In this document: in pieces, positions 1 to 9,126 of the stretch
How the letters are laid out: each line of letters starts with the position of its first letter
How positions within the stretch are numbered: the stretch's first letter is position 1
Assembly (NCBI GenBank): GCA_041391745.1
Contig: JAWKNK010000015.1
Span: 1 to 64,000, forward strand
Length of the DNA stretch: 64,000 nt
Source: JAIXWP01 sp041391745
GTDB lineage: Bacteria; Bacteroidota; Bacteroidia; Flavobacteriales_D; Sanyastnellaceae
Direction of reading: 5' to 3'
Program-made: the position numbers and the translations under genes
Notes under the pieces: model-generated
The model's database searches: none
What the model saw: only the letters and a program-made list of their open reading frames with translations
Told to the model about the DNA's origin: nothing

Positions 1-865
1 GCTCCGCTTCCAAGGCTTCTATCTCTTCCTGCGTTTTTAATGTAAAAATGCGTATGAAATTAGCCACATCGGCATCCGTAGCATTGAGCCAAAACTGGTA
101 AAACTTATATGGGCTGGTGCGCTTGGCATCCAACCAAATATTACCGCCTTCCGACTTTCCAAACTTCGAACCGTCCGCCTTTTTAATGAGTGGAGTAGTC
201 AACGCAAAAGCCACGCCCTGATCCATTCTTCTGATAAGCTCTGTTCCAGTAGTAATGTTTCCCCATTGGTCGCTTCCCCCCATTTGCAACTTCACCCCTT
301 GGTGCTTCCACAAATAGTAAAAGTCATAGCCCTGAATCAATTGATATGTGAATTCTGTAAAACTCATCCCTTCTCTTTCTTCTCCACTAATTCTGTTTTT
401 CACAGAATCTTTCGCCATCATATAGTTTACGGTCAATCGCTTCCCAACGTCCCTGATAAAATCCAAAAACTTAAATTCCTTAAACCAATCATAGTTGTTC
501 ACGATTCTCGCCGCATTATCGCCCTCAAAATCGAGGAATTTCTCCAATTGCTTTGTCTGACACTCTTGGTTGTGTTTCAATTGATCCTCGCCAAGCAAAT
601 TGCGCTCTGCCGACTTCCCTGAAGGATCCCCGATCATTCCAGTAGCGCCTCCTATCAGTGCAATGGGCTTATGGCCGCACTGCTGAAAATGCAGCAAAGT
701 CATGATCTGAACCAAATTGCCGACTCCAAGTGAATCTGCTGTTGGGTCAAATCCAATATATCCACTCACCACTTCCTTTTGCAATAACTCTTCTGTTCCA
801 GGCATGGCATCATGCAGCATTCTGCGCCATTTCAACTCTTCAATAAAATTTTTCTTCGGATTCAT
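1..865 (-). CDS. tyrS: Tyrosyl-tRNA synthetase (3' end cut by window edge)
   Basis: Charges tRNA-Tyr with tyrosine in the cytoplasm. The ATG is at 865 and about 288 N-terminal residues are visible; the C-terminal S4-like RNA-binding part lies outside the window. Class I features are clear: the GFDPTADSL tyrosine-pocket motif at residues 38-46, a GGATGMIGDPSGKS segment, the QLIQGYDF helix, GGSDQWGN, and the KMSKS equivalent KFGKS at residues 234-238. The HIGH position reads GVGN (residues 47-50), so the first histidine is a glycine. It is followed by murF on the same strand, whose stop lies 18 nt upstream of this start, so the two are probably co-transcribed. Confidence 0.96.
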   Translation of the reverse strand, partial: MNPKKNFIEELKWRRMLHDAMPGTEELLQKEVVSGYIGFDPTADSLGVGNLVQIMTLLHFQQCGHKPIALIGGATGMIGDPSGKSAERNLLGEDQLKHNQECQTKQLEKFLDFEGDNAARIVNNYDWFKEFKFLDFIRDVGKRLTVNYMMAKDSVKNRISGEEREGMSFTEFTYQLIQGYDFYYLWKHQGVKLQMGGSDQWGNITTGTELIRRMDQGVAFALTTPLIKKADGSKFGKSEGGNIWLDAKRTSPYKFYQFWLNATDADVANFIRIFTLKTQEEIEALEAE

Positions 866-883
866 GTCGCGAAAATAAGACGT

Positions 884-2161
884 TTAAAATATATCCTTCA
901 ATTGTTCTAAGCGGATTCCACGTGAACCCTTTATCAAGATGATGTTTGATTCTAAAGTCAAACCTTCCAAATAAGGTCTGGCTTCATCATTATTTTTAAA
1001 ACTCCTAATATTCTCGAGTGTGTTCACTTTCTCAAATTCTTCACCGACCGTAATCCCAATAAGACCTAATTCTTTTACAAGCGAAATGATATTTCGATGC
1101 TCAACTTCTGCCGAATCTCCCAATTCTCTCATATCCCCAATCACAAAAAATTGTTTGCCTGTTTGTTTGGAGAGATTTCTCAAAGCGTGCTCCATACTCG
1201 TTGGATTTGCATTGTAAGCATCCATAATCAAAGTATTCTTTGATGTTTTTACAATTTGAGATCTGTTATTATCGGGATTATAAGATTCCATTGCCACTAT
1301 CTGCTCTGGCATGGTTACTCCGAAATATTGACCTACCGCAATCGCCGAGGCAAAATTGTACAAATTGTAGACTCCGCTGAGTTTCGAGTGAACCACAAAC
1401 TGCCCCTCGCTCATCGCTATTTCAAAAGAGAGAAAAGGTGTTTCGCCAACAACATTCAACTGAAATTTTCCTGTCTCAAAACCATACTCTACACGCTCCA
1501 TTCCTTCCGAAACTTCATTCAATTTATCCAACTCCACATTCACAAACACTTTTCCACCACGAGCATGTATATAATCATACAATTCACGCTTGCCTTTCTT
1601 TACTCCTTCTTCACCACCAAATCCTTCTAAATGTGCCTTTCCAATATTGGTTATCAGACCAAAATCTGGTTTCGCATATTCGCAATACGAAGCAATTTCT
1701 CGTTGGTGATTTGCGCCCATTTCTATAATTGCAATCTCTGTGTCCTTCGGTGTCGCAAGCAATGTTAGCGGAACGCCTATATGATTATTCAAATTTCCTT
1801 TCGTGGCATGCACGCGAAACTTTCTCTCAAGAACGGCCATCATAAGTTCCTTAGTGGTCGTTTTTCCATTTGAACCTGTAATGGCAATCACAGGAAATTG
1901 AAAGGTGTCTCTATAAAGCCCACTCAATTGTTGCAAAGCCTTTAACGAATCTTCCACAAGAATCAATCGATCATCATTGATCTCTTGTTCTTCATCCACA
2001 ACCACCAAGGAGCACCCAGCGTCGAGCGCTTGTTGTGCGAAAGTATTTCCGTTGAAGTTATCCCCTTTCAACGCAAAGAAAATCGCACCTTGACTCATCG
2101 CTCTGGTGTCGGTAGTTACGCTTCTACATTTTAAAAACTGATTAAATATTTTCTCAATCAT
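884..2161 (-). CDS. murF: UDP-N-acetylmuramoyl-tripeptide--D-alanyl-D-alanine ligase
   Basis: Last cytoplasmic step of peptidoglycan precursor synthesis: ATP-dependent addition of D-Ala-D-Ala to UDP-MurNAc-tripeptide. The protein is 425 aa, normal for MurF. The ATP-binding loop GSNGKTTT is at residues 96-103, followed by GNLNNHIGVPLTLL and the EMGANHQREI segment typical of MurF. DAYNANPTSM near residue 312 is the Mur-ligase C-terminal domain signature. The ATG is at 2161. The gene lies downstream of gldJ behind a strong hairpin terminator, so its own promoter probably lies in the 2162-2190 stretch or in read-through. The gldJ-murF order is common in flavobacteria. Confidence 0.96.
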   Translation of the reverse strand: MIEKIFNQFLKCRSVTTDTRAMSQGAIFFALKGDNFNGNTFAQQALDAGCSLVVVDEEQEINDDRLILVEDSLKALQQLSGLYRDTFQFPVIAITGSNGKTTTKELMMAVLERKFRVHATKGNLNNHIGVPLTLLATPKDTEIAIIEMGANHQREIASYCEYAKPDFGLITNIGKAHLEGFGGEEGVKKGKRELYDYIHARGGKVFVNVELDKLNEVSEGMERVEYGFETGKFQLNVVGETPFLSFEIAMSEGQFVVHSKLSGVYNLYNFASAIAVGQYFGVTMPEQIVAMESYNPDNNRSQIVKTSKNTLIMDAYNANPTSMEHALRNLSKQTGKQFFVIGDMRELGDSAEVEHRNIISLVKELGLIGITVGEEFEKVNTLENIRSFKNNDEARPYLEGLTLESNIILIKGSRGIRLEQLKDIF

Positions 2162-2187
2162 ATCAGATCAAATTTCTGTACAAAAGA

Positions 2188-2220
2188 AAACGCCCCCGAA
2201 TAATCGGGGGCGTTTCTTTC
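2188..2220 (-). terminator. Rho-independent terminator after gldJ
   Basis: Perfect 10-bp inverted repeat, ACGCCCCCGA at 2190-2199 and TCGGGGGCGT at 2204-2213, with loop ATAA. Read on the minus strand, the hairpin is followed by a TTTTCTTTTG tract. It lies between the gldJ stop (2238) and the murF start (2161). The plus side is also T-rich (TTTCTTTC), so it could work in both directions. Confidence 0.85.
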
Positions 2221-2237
2221 AAATATTTATCAAAAAC

Positions 2238-3998
2238 TTATTTCGAGTTTCTTGCTCCGATACCAGTTGGGCTACCCACACGGGTCATTGCGCAACGGAA
2301 ACCAAGAGTCGCCATCGAACGACGTTCATCTAGGAACCTGCGTGTCCCTGGAATAGTGAAATATGCTCTATCTCTCCAGTTACCCCCTTTGTAAACACGA
2401 GCTCTGTTGTTGATCAAAGTAGTTTGACCCCACTCGTACATGCGGTTGTTATCAGATTCATAAGAAGTATCACCGTAGTAATTCGAGCTTGAGAAGTCAC
2501 CATCGCGATAATCGATGTTGTCCGCTTTGCGGTAATTACGACGATCGATATTCTCTTCCACAGTAACGTCTCTCATTCTCATATCGCCTGCAGTATTCTC
2601 AATGTAATCTGCCATGCCATCACGAAGATCAGGAGCTATTGGTGAATCAGAATTAGTAATCAAGTCCATTACTTCTTGCATCAAAGCCTGAGCTTCATCG
2701 ATTTTACGCTCGCCATCTTTCTCTTTAGCTTGCTCAATTTTTTGTAAACTTTGATCGATCAAAGTCATATCAGCATCCGTAAGCTTAGGACCTGAAATTT
2801 TTTGATACTCGTTCAAGAAATACTCAACTCCAGCAATATCATATACGTTGTAATCATATTTATCAGCAACGCTACCGTCAGAGTTCAACACTTTTGTTTG
2901 GTAAACATTACCTCTAAATGGACGGAAGTCAGATTTATCCTCTGGTGAAAGTGGACGATAAACATCCATAACCCACTCAGAAACGTTACCAGCCATGTTA
3001 TACAATCCATAATCGTTTGGAGGGTATGCATAAACAGGAGCAGTAACTTCCGCAGCATCGTTTAGATAGCCTGCAACCCCCATATAGTCACCATTACCTC
3101 TAACGAAGTTGGCGCGAATCGTACCAAAGAAACGGCCACCATTGTCATCGTTACGAACATAGTGTCCATTCCAAGGATAAGAACGACGGTCTGTAATCAA
3201 TTCTTGGTAAGAATTTCCAATCAAACCAAGCGCTGCATATTCCCATTCTGCTTCTGTGGGCAGGCGGTAACGTGGCAACAAAACACCGTCTTCAATTCTA
3301 ATATTACGGAATTCAGACGCTGCCTTAGGACTCAAATCTTGCACACCATCACCATTCTTCTCACCTTCATACTGTCCGCTCAAATAAGCATCAGTAGTAA
3401 AGTGATCTTCATCTGTTTGAGCTTGTGGATTTGGAACTAGAAGCCCCTCACGAATCAAAATCAACTCATTCACACGGTCAGTTCTCCAAGCACAGTAGTC
3501 ATTAGACTGCAACCAGTTCACACCAACTACAGGGTAGTCGCTGTATGCCGGGTGACGAAGGTAATACTCAACCAAAGGTTCATTGTATTCCATCTTTTCA
3601 CGCCACACAAGAGTGTCAGGAAGTGCCTTATTGATAATTTCTGGATAAGAATCACCATATACAAGGGTCAACCAATGCATATAGTCTCTCCAATATTGAT
3701 TGGTAACTTCTGTTTCGTCCATATAAAAAGATGAAACTGTTACTCTTCTAGGAATGTTATCCCAAGTGAACATCAGGTCGTCTTCTACTCTACCCATGGT
3801 GAATGTACCACCTTCGATAAGTACAAGTCCTGGACCCGTTTCTTGCTCAATGTACTCAGGTTTTTCGTATCCACCATTTTTTGGATCATTGTATGTCCAA
3901 CCGGTGGCTCCTGAGCTTGATTTTTCGCAAGAAGAAAGCACTGAAGCCAATCCAACAATGGCGGCTAATGCTGTAAGATTACTTGCTAACGATTTCAT
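2238..3998 (-). CDS. gldJ: GldJ, gliding/T9SS lipoprotein with FGE-sulfatase fold
   Basis: GldJ is an outer-membrane-associated lipoprotein required for gliding and for stability of the T9SS motor/ring complex (GldK family). The chosen start is the ATG at 3998, which gives 586 aa and a lipoprotein signal ending LASVLSSC. A longer TTG start at 4028 would put ten charged residues before the signal. The formylglycine-generating-enzyme-like fold shows in GGTFTMGR, the MDETEVTNQYWRDY segment, PVVGVNW, RLPTEAEWEYAA, GLYNMAGNVSEWVMD and the C-terminal RVYKGGNWRD...LGFRCA. An acidic, helix-rich insert of about 150 residues (roughly residues 385-500) separates the last two motifs. The gene follows a PorP/SprF-like gene with a short gap. 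Confidence 0.93.
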   Translation of the reverse strand: MKSLASNLTALAAIVGLASVLSSCEKSSSGATGWTYNDPKNGGYEKPEYIEQETGPGLVLIEGGTFTMGRVEDDLMFTWDNIPRRVTVSSFYMDETEVTNQYWRDYMHWLTLVYGDSYPEIINKALPDTLVWREKMEYNEPLVEYYLRHPAYSDYPVVGVNWLQSNDYCAWRTDRVNELILIREGLLVPNPQAQTDEDHFTTDAYLSGQYEGEKNGDGVQDLSPKAASEFRNIRIEDGVLLPRYRLPTEAEWEYAALGLIGNSYQELITDRRSYPWNGHYVRNDDNGGRFFGTIRANFVRGNGDYMGVAGYLNDAAEVTAPVYAYPPNDYGLYNMAGNVSEWVMDVYRPLSPEDKSDFRPFRGNVYQTKVLNSDGSVADKYDYNVYDIAGVEYFLNEYQKISGPKLTDADMTLIDQSLQKIEQAKEKDGERKIDEAQALMQEVMDLITNSDSPIAPDLRDGMADYIENTAGDMRMRDVTVEENIDRRNYRKADNIDYRDGDFSSSNYYGDTSYESDNNRMYEWGQTTLINNRARVYKGGNWRDRAYFTIPGTRRFLDERRSMATLGFRCAMTRVGSPTGIGARNSK

Positions 3999-4049
3999 GA
4001 TTTTCCTGATTTTCCTATTTGTATACAAAGCTTAGTGTAGGTCCTATAA

Positions 4050-5027
4050 CTAGAAAGATGGGCACGCTATTGTGCGGAACTTTGGTTTTTTTCTCTTACA
4101 ATCGAAATTGATAGTAAGCGAAACCTCGTGTGATCCTCCAGTAGCAGGGGTAAGTTCTGATATTGTAACATCATAACTATATCCCACGCGAATCACATCT
4201 GTTTGAACACCTAGCGTAGCAATGAATGCATCTCTATATGTTTCACCAAACAATAATCCTCTAAACCAAACTCCAGCCACAATTGGACCTTTGTTTACGT
4301 ACATACCAAGATTTAGTTGCTGGAACTCACCTTGACGACGATAAAGTATGTTTGGGGAAATATTGGCATCGGCATCACGTCGCTTCTTTTGAATTGGAAT
4401 AACCGCCCCTGCATGAGCCGTAAACTTCATTGGTAGTCGGCTTGTGCCTACAATTAATGACTCATTTGGTTCGTTCAGGTGGTGAACAGCAACTCCAGCA
4501 TAAAACTTCTCAGAAAACCCTAGAAGACCAGCACTGAAGTCTACGTTTTTAACATTACCGCCTCTTGGAACATCCTGAGTTTCATAAATGAACCCTTTTC
4601 TTGGATCGATCATATCACCAAATGTCAACTTACTCCAATCAAGAGACTTCTGGAAATATGTAGCTTGAAAACCAGCCTTAATCGAAAAATATTTTGTTAT
4701 TGGCTGTTGGTATGAATATATACCACTAAAAGTCGTGGTTCTCAGCGTGCTTTGAGCGGCAGCATCATTCATTACGATTAAACCTAAACCACCTTGAATG
4801 GTTTCTACGTGTTGATCATAGCTAGCACTTGTGGTTACAAAAGAACCAGTAAGCGAAGGCCATTGATTTCGATAGTTCATTACCAAACGAGGACAGCGAG
4901 CTGTTCCCGCAAAAGCAGGGTTAAGGTAGAGCGGGTTGGCATAGAACTGAGTAAACTCAGGATCCTGAGCCAACAATTGGGTAGAGACCGTAAGGGTTGC
5001 GAAAAGACAGAATAAAATTTTTTTCAT
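4050..5027 (-). CDS. PorP/SprF-family T9SS outer-membrane protein
   Basis: Predicted outer-membrane beta-barrel of the PorP/SprF family. Members either join the T9SS trans-envelope complex (PorP) or help export particular type B cargo (SprF). The start at 5027 gives a clean signal peptide (MKKILFCLFATLTVSTQLLAQ); a start at 5087 would add 20 residues before it. The mature N-terminus carries the family hallmark DPEFTQFYANPLYLNPAFAG, then RNQWPSL and a beta-rich body of alternating hydrophobic strands. The C-terminus ends in a short Cys/Lys-rich tail. It lies just upstream of gldJ on the same strand and is divergent from porU, so all are probably co-regulated. Family is sure; PorP or SprF role cannot be told apart here. 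Confidence 0.9.
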   Translation of the reverse strand: MKKILFCLFATLTVSTQLLAQDPEFTQFYANPLYLNPAFAGTARCPRLVMNYRNQWPSLTGSFVTTSASYDQHVETIQGGLGLIVMNDAAAQSTLRTTTFSGIYSYQQPITKYFSIKAGFQATYFQKSLDWSKLTFGDMIDPRKGFIYETQDVPRGGNVKNVDFSAGLLGFSEKFYAGVAVHHLNEPNESLIVGTSRLPMKFTAHAGAVIPIQKKRRDADANISPNILYRRQGEFQQLNLGMYVNKGPIVAGVWFRGLLFGETYRDAFIATLGVQTDVIRVGYSYDVTISELTPATGGSHEVSLTINFDCKRKKPKFRTIACPSF

Positions 5028-5124
5028 TCGCACGATTTTTACTTCAGGTAAAAAATGAATTAGCAATATTACAACAATTTTGGCCACAAAAAATATTAAA
5101 TGACCACAATATTTAGACTCGTAT

Positions 5125-5132
5125 TAAGTTTG
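5125..5132 (+). promoter_or_regulatory. Putative -7 promoter box for porU (TAAGTTTG)
   Basis: Exact match to the Bacteroidota -7 element TAnnTTTG, 28 nt before the porU ATG at 5160. No convincing TTTG -33 element is visible at the usual distance. If real, it excludes the longer start at 5100, which would lie upstream of the transcript. Confidence 0.35.
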
Positions 5133-5159
5133 ACCCGTTGCTTTACCCCTTTGAAAAAT

Positions 5160-8100
5160 ATGATGCCTTTTGTTCAAAGAGCCATAATAGGCTTTTTTAT
5201 TATTTATTTTAGTCAATTATCTTTTGCTCAAAACTCGCTAGTTTTTAACGAGTTAATCAATTGGAATGATTTAAAAACCAACTCATACTCCTCCGTCGAA
5301 AACAACTATTTCGAGGGAGAATTCATGAGTGAGTCTCTTCATTCGCTTCCAATTTTCATCAATCAAAAAACGCTCGACCAACACGAATCTGTCCTTGGAT
5401 ACCGAATTACGGCCGAAGAGGTTACAACTTTTCCAGAAAATTTGCTTTCAGAAGGACAGAAAAGAGCCCTTTCGGAAAACTGGCAAATTGAGGTGAATGT
5501 TAAAAAAGGAGGGAATATTTCGTACTTAGTAATTCAAGTGCTTCCCCTTCGAACTCAAAACTCTCAAATACAAAGACTTACATCATTTTCCCTGGAAGTC
5601 ACGACGCAGCCAGGTATCGCAGCGTCGTCCAGAACGCTAACTTTTTCAGATAATTCAGTACTTTCTGAAGGTACTTGGTACAAAATTGCAATAGCTAGAG
5701 ATGGAGTTTATAAACTGGATGCCAATACGTTCACTCAACTTGGTGTAAACATTGCAAACCTCAATCCTGATCAAATAAATGTGTATGGAAATGGAGGAGA
5801 ATTGCTCCCCGAACCTAACGATGAATTCAGAAATGACGACCTTGTTAAAAATGCTGTTCTAATGGTAGATGGTGGAGATGGCGTGTTCAATAACAATGAC
5901 TACATCCTATTCTATGGCAAAGGTCCTGACAAGTGGAAAAACGCTAATCTCGGAGCGCAACCAACTGTATGGCAACACACTAAACACTACTACAGCGACT
6001 CGGCCTACTATTATATCCGGACAGATGACGATCTGCCATTAAGAATTAACACACAAACAGAACCTACAGAGTCCGCAACATACACCACTACAAAATTTCA
6101 GGACTATCAGTATATCGAAAATGACCTCTACAATTTAGCCAAATCAGGGAGAGAATTTGTAGGTGACGCTTTCGAATTCAATACAAGCGCAACATATTCC
6201 TTCAACTTTCCCAATATTCTGCCAGAACAAGCCCAACTAGATTACATCATCTATACTCGGTCGTATGGTGGGGCAAGCAATTTCACATTTACAGTAGAGG
6301 GAAATTCAACCTCTTCGTCCACCAGCGCTTTGAGCACCGGACCTGGCGCTGCTCTTGCTGCTCCTGGATCAGGTAGTGTAATATTCACCGCCAATCAATC
6401 TAATGTTCAAGTAGCAGTCAATTTTTCCAAGTTTAACGCAGAATCTCAAGGTTGGATAGATTTTCTACGATTAAATGTTACAAGAGCTCTAACTATGAGT
6501 GGGACTCAAATGAAGTTTAGAGATGTGCAAAATATTGCTCCTGGCCAGATTACTGAATTTCAAATGGGGGTGAGCAATTCTAACCTTAGCATATGGGACA
6601 TTAGCAATCCATTACAGCCGGAAATTGTTCCCGCTTCTGTAAGTAGCACTTTAGCAACCTGGAAATCAAACACATCAAACCTCAAAGAATTTATTTCTTT
6701 CTCAAATTCAAACTACCTCGCTCCTACTCCTGTGGGTGCAGTGCTTAATCAAAACCTTCATGCTCTATCCAACATTGATATAATTATAATTTCCGCGCCA
6801 CTGCATCGCGCCAGTGCAGATGAATTGGCTTCCATTCATACAGATATGGGAAAATCAGTTCTTGTCGTTTCTCCATTTGAAATCTACAATGAGTTCTCAA
6901 GTGGTAATCCAGACCCAGTAGCATTCAGAATGCTCATGAAAATGCTGTACGACCGAGCCAATGGAAACGAAGACGAAACTCCTGAAAACCTAATTCTGTT
7001 TGGAGATGGAAATTATCTAAACAACAAAGGATTGAGATCACAGCAGTTCTACAATGTATTGGTATTCGAAAGTGACAATAGCTACGCCACTTTGGGCTCA
7101 TATGTTAGCGATGACTACTTTGTGACGCTTGACGATGATGATTCAGGAGCTGCTACAGACAAGCTTGATTGTGGAATTGGAAGAATTCCAGCTCAAGATC
7201 AACCAGAAGCATCCATTTATTTATCAAAAGTAAGAAGCTACATTTCTGCGAATACCACAACTGATGGAGGTGCATCTTGCGTTGGAGATGGCACAGAATC
7301 TACTTTCGGAAATTGGAGAAATATTATCACTTTCGTTGCCGATGACCTCGATGGAAGCGGCGGACCATTTGAATCCTTCCACTTAACTTCAAGTGAGAAT
7401 ATAGCGGGATACATCAATCAAAATTTCCCAGAGTACGACATCACCAAGCTATACATGGATGCGTTCAAACAAGTATCTACTCCTGGAGGAGAGCGCTATC
7501 CAGAAGGTGAAGAAGCTATTAGACAACGCGTTCAAAATGGCAGTCTACTGGTTAACTACACCGGTCACGGCGGTGAAAAAGGTTGGGCGCATGAAAGAAT
7601 ATTGACGATCCCTACCATTTCCAATTGGAGCAACTCCAATAAACTCGCAGTATTCGTAACTGCTACGTGCGAATTGGCTAAATATGATGACCCAGAATTT
7701 AAATCAGCAGGAGAACTTCTGCTTTTAAATCCAAATGGTGGCGCCATTGCGATGCTTACTACAACTAGAGTTGTGACATCAGGGTCAAATGCAGCACTCA
7801 ATCAAGCTTTTTTCAACGTAGCGCTTGACAAAGAAAATATTTCTAATCTAACGCTAGGTAAAATCAATCAGCTCACTAAAAATGGAGTGTCAGCAGGAAA
7901 TACTAGTAAACCAAATTTTAGTTTGATAGGTGATCCTGCTTTGAAAATTGCATATCCACAACAATATGTTTATACCACTGAAATAAATGGCGCAGACATC
8001 ACGGTGGAGATAGACACTTTAAAAGCACTTCAAGAAGTAACTTTTAAAGGATATGTTGGAGATTTAGCAGGAAATAAGTTGACTGATTTTAATGGATACA

Positions 8101-9053
8101 TCTATCCTACGGTATATGATAAGCAAAGTGTGAATATGCCTCAAAACAACGATTTGGCTGAGCCGGAGGTATTCGAAATGACTTCTTACACGGCCTACAA
8201 CAACACCATGTTTAAGGGAAAAGCAAGTGTCATTAATGGTGATTTTGAATTCAAGTTCGTTGTGCCTTATGACATTAATTACACCGTCGATACAGCTCGT
8301 GTTAGCTATTATGCAGTTGCTGGTAATATCGACGCTCATGGTTACTCCCACAAGTTCAAAGTTGGAAGTTCACTCAGTGGAGCAGAATTAAATACGGTGG
8401 GCCCCGAGATCAATCTATACATGAATGATTCAACGTTCGTAAGTGGTGGAACGACCAACGTCTCCCCCATTCTGATTGCTCAATTAAAAGACGAAAATGG
8501 TATCAATACGGCGGGAAGCGGGATAGGTCATGACCTAATTGCATACCTCGATGGCCAAGCTTCTAATCCAATTCGATTGAATGAGTTTTATGAATCAGAT
8601 CTTGACACCTACAAAAGTGGCCAAGTGAGATATCAACTCATCAACCTTGAACCAGGAGAGCATACCATGACTTTCAGAGCTTGGGACGTTCATAATAACT
8701 CAAGCGAAAAATCAATTGAATTTTTTGTTGCTGATAATGCCGGAATCGCATTGAATCATGTACTCAACTATCCTAATCCTTTCACCACGAATACGGCATT
8801 TTTCTTTGAACATAATCAACCCTGTGAGTTTTTGGATGTGAGGATTCAGGTATACACGATCGGAGGAAGGTTAGTAAAAACCATAAATGAACGTGTGAAA
8901 CAAAGTGGATTCAGGTCAGATTCTATTACCTGGGATGGAAAAGACGACTTTGGAGACCAAATAGGCAGAGGAACCTACGTGTACAAACTAGAAGTAAGAA
9001 ATGATCAGGGTCAAAGGGCGGAAAAATATGAGAAGCTTGTAATATTAAAATAA
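5160..9053 (+). CDS. porU: PorU, T9SS C-terminal-signal peptidase (sortase), C25 family
   Basis: Surface cysteine peptidase that removes the C-terminal sorting domain of T9SS cargo and links cargo to A-LPS where that exists. The chosen ATG at 5160 gives 1297 aa and a signal peptide ending SQLSFAQ. The gingipain-like catalytic pair is visible: His about residue 803 in YTGHGG and Cys about residue 837 in TATCELA. The 34-residue spacing fits the family. The protein ends in its own T9SS-type domain beginning NYPNPFTTNTAFFF, with the TYVYKLEVRN and KLVILK strands; PorU is known to keep this domain. It is divergent from the PorP/SprF-gldJ unit and followed by porV, its partner in the attachment complex. 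Confidence 0.96.
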   Translation: MMPFVQRAIIGFFIIYFSQLSFAQNSLVFNELINWNDLKTNSYSSVENNYFEGEFMSESLHSLPIFINQKTLDQHESVLGYRITAEEVTTFPENLLSEGQKRALSENWQIEVNVKKGGNISYLVIQVLPLRTQNSQIQRLTSFSLEVTTQPGIAASSRTLTFSDNSVLSEGTWYKIAIARDGVYKLDANTFTQLGVNIANLNPDQINVYGNGGELLPEPNDEFRNDDLVKNAVLMVDGGDGVFNNNDYILFYGKGPDKWKNANLGAQPTVWQHTKHYYSDSAYYYIRTDDDLPLRINTQTEPTESATYTTTKFQDYQYIENDLYNLAKSGREFVGDAFEFNTSATYSFNFPNILPEQAQLDYIIYTRSYGGASNFTFTVEGNSTSSSTSALSTGPGAALAAPGSGSVIFTANQSNVQVAVNFSKFNAESQGWIDFLRLNVTRALTMSGTQMKFRDVQNIAPGQITEFQMGVSNSNLSIWDISNPLQPEIVPASVSSTLATWKSNTSNLKEFISFSNSNYLAPTPVGAVLNQNLHALSNIDIIIISAPLHRASADELASIHTDMGKSVLVVSPFEIYNEFSSGNPDPVAFRMLMKMLYDRANGNEDETPENLILFGDGNYLNNKGLRSQQFYNVLVFESDNSYATLGSYVSDDYFVTLDDDDSGAATDKLDCGIGRIPAQDQPEASIYLSKVRSYISANTTTDGGASCVGDGTESTFGNWRNIITFVADDLDGSGGPFESFHLTSSENIAGYINQNFPEYDITKLYMDAFKQVSTPGGERYPEGEEAIRQRVQNGSLLVNYTGHGGEKGWAHERILTIPTISNWSNSNKLAVFVTATCELAKYDDPEFKSAGELLLLNPNGGAIAMLTTTRVVTSGSNAALNQAFFNVALDKENISNLTLGKINQLTKNGVSAGNTSKPNFSLIGDPALKIAYPQQYVYTTEINGADITVEIDTLKALQEVTFKGYVGDLAGNKLTDFNGYIYPTVYDKQSVNMPQNNDLAEPEVFEMTSYTAYNNTMFKGKASVINGDFEFKFVVPYDINYTVDTARVSYYAVAGNIDAHGYSHKFKVGSSLSGAELNTVGPEINLYMNDSTFVSGGTTNVSPILIAQLKDENGINTAGSGIGHDLIAYLDGQASNPIRLNEFYESDLDTYKSGQVRYQLINLEPGEHTMTFRAWDVHNNSSEKSIEFFVADNAGIALNHVLNYPNPFTTNTAFFFEHNQPCEFLDVRIQVYTIGGRLVKTINERVKQSGFRSDSITWDGKDDFGDQIGRGTYVYKLEVRNDQGQRAEKYEKLVILK

Positions 9054-9095
9054 AGAACCAAACGTCTTGATTTCCCGTATAAAGCTTCAATTCCG

Positions 9096-9103
9096 TATAT
9101 TTG
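9096..9103 (+). promoter_or_regulatory. Putative -7 promoter box for porV (TATATTTG)
   Basis: Exact TAnnTTTG match ending 23 nt before the porV ATG at 9127, in the 73-nt gap after porU. It suggests porV has its own promoter and is not only read through from porU. No good -33 element is seen. Confidence 0.5.
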
Positions 9104-9126
9104 CAACCCTTTCAAAAGGAATAAAC

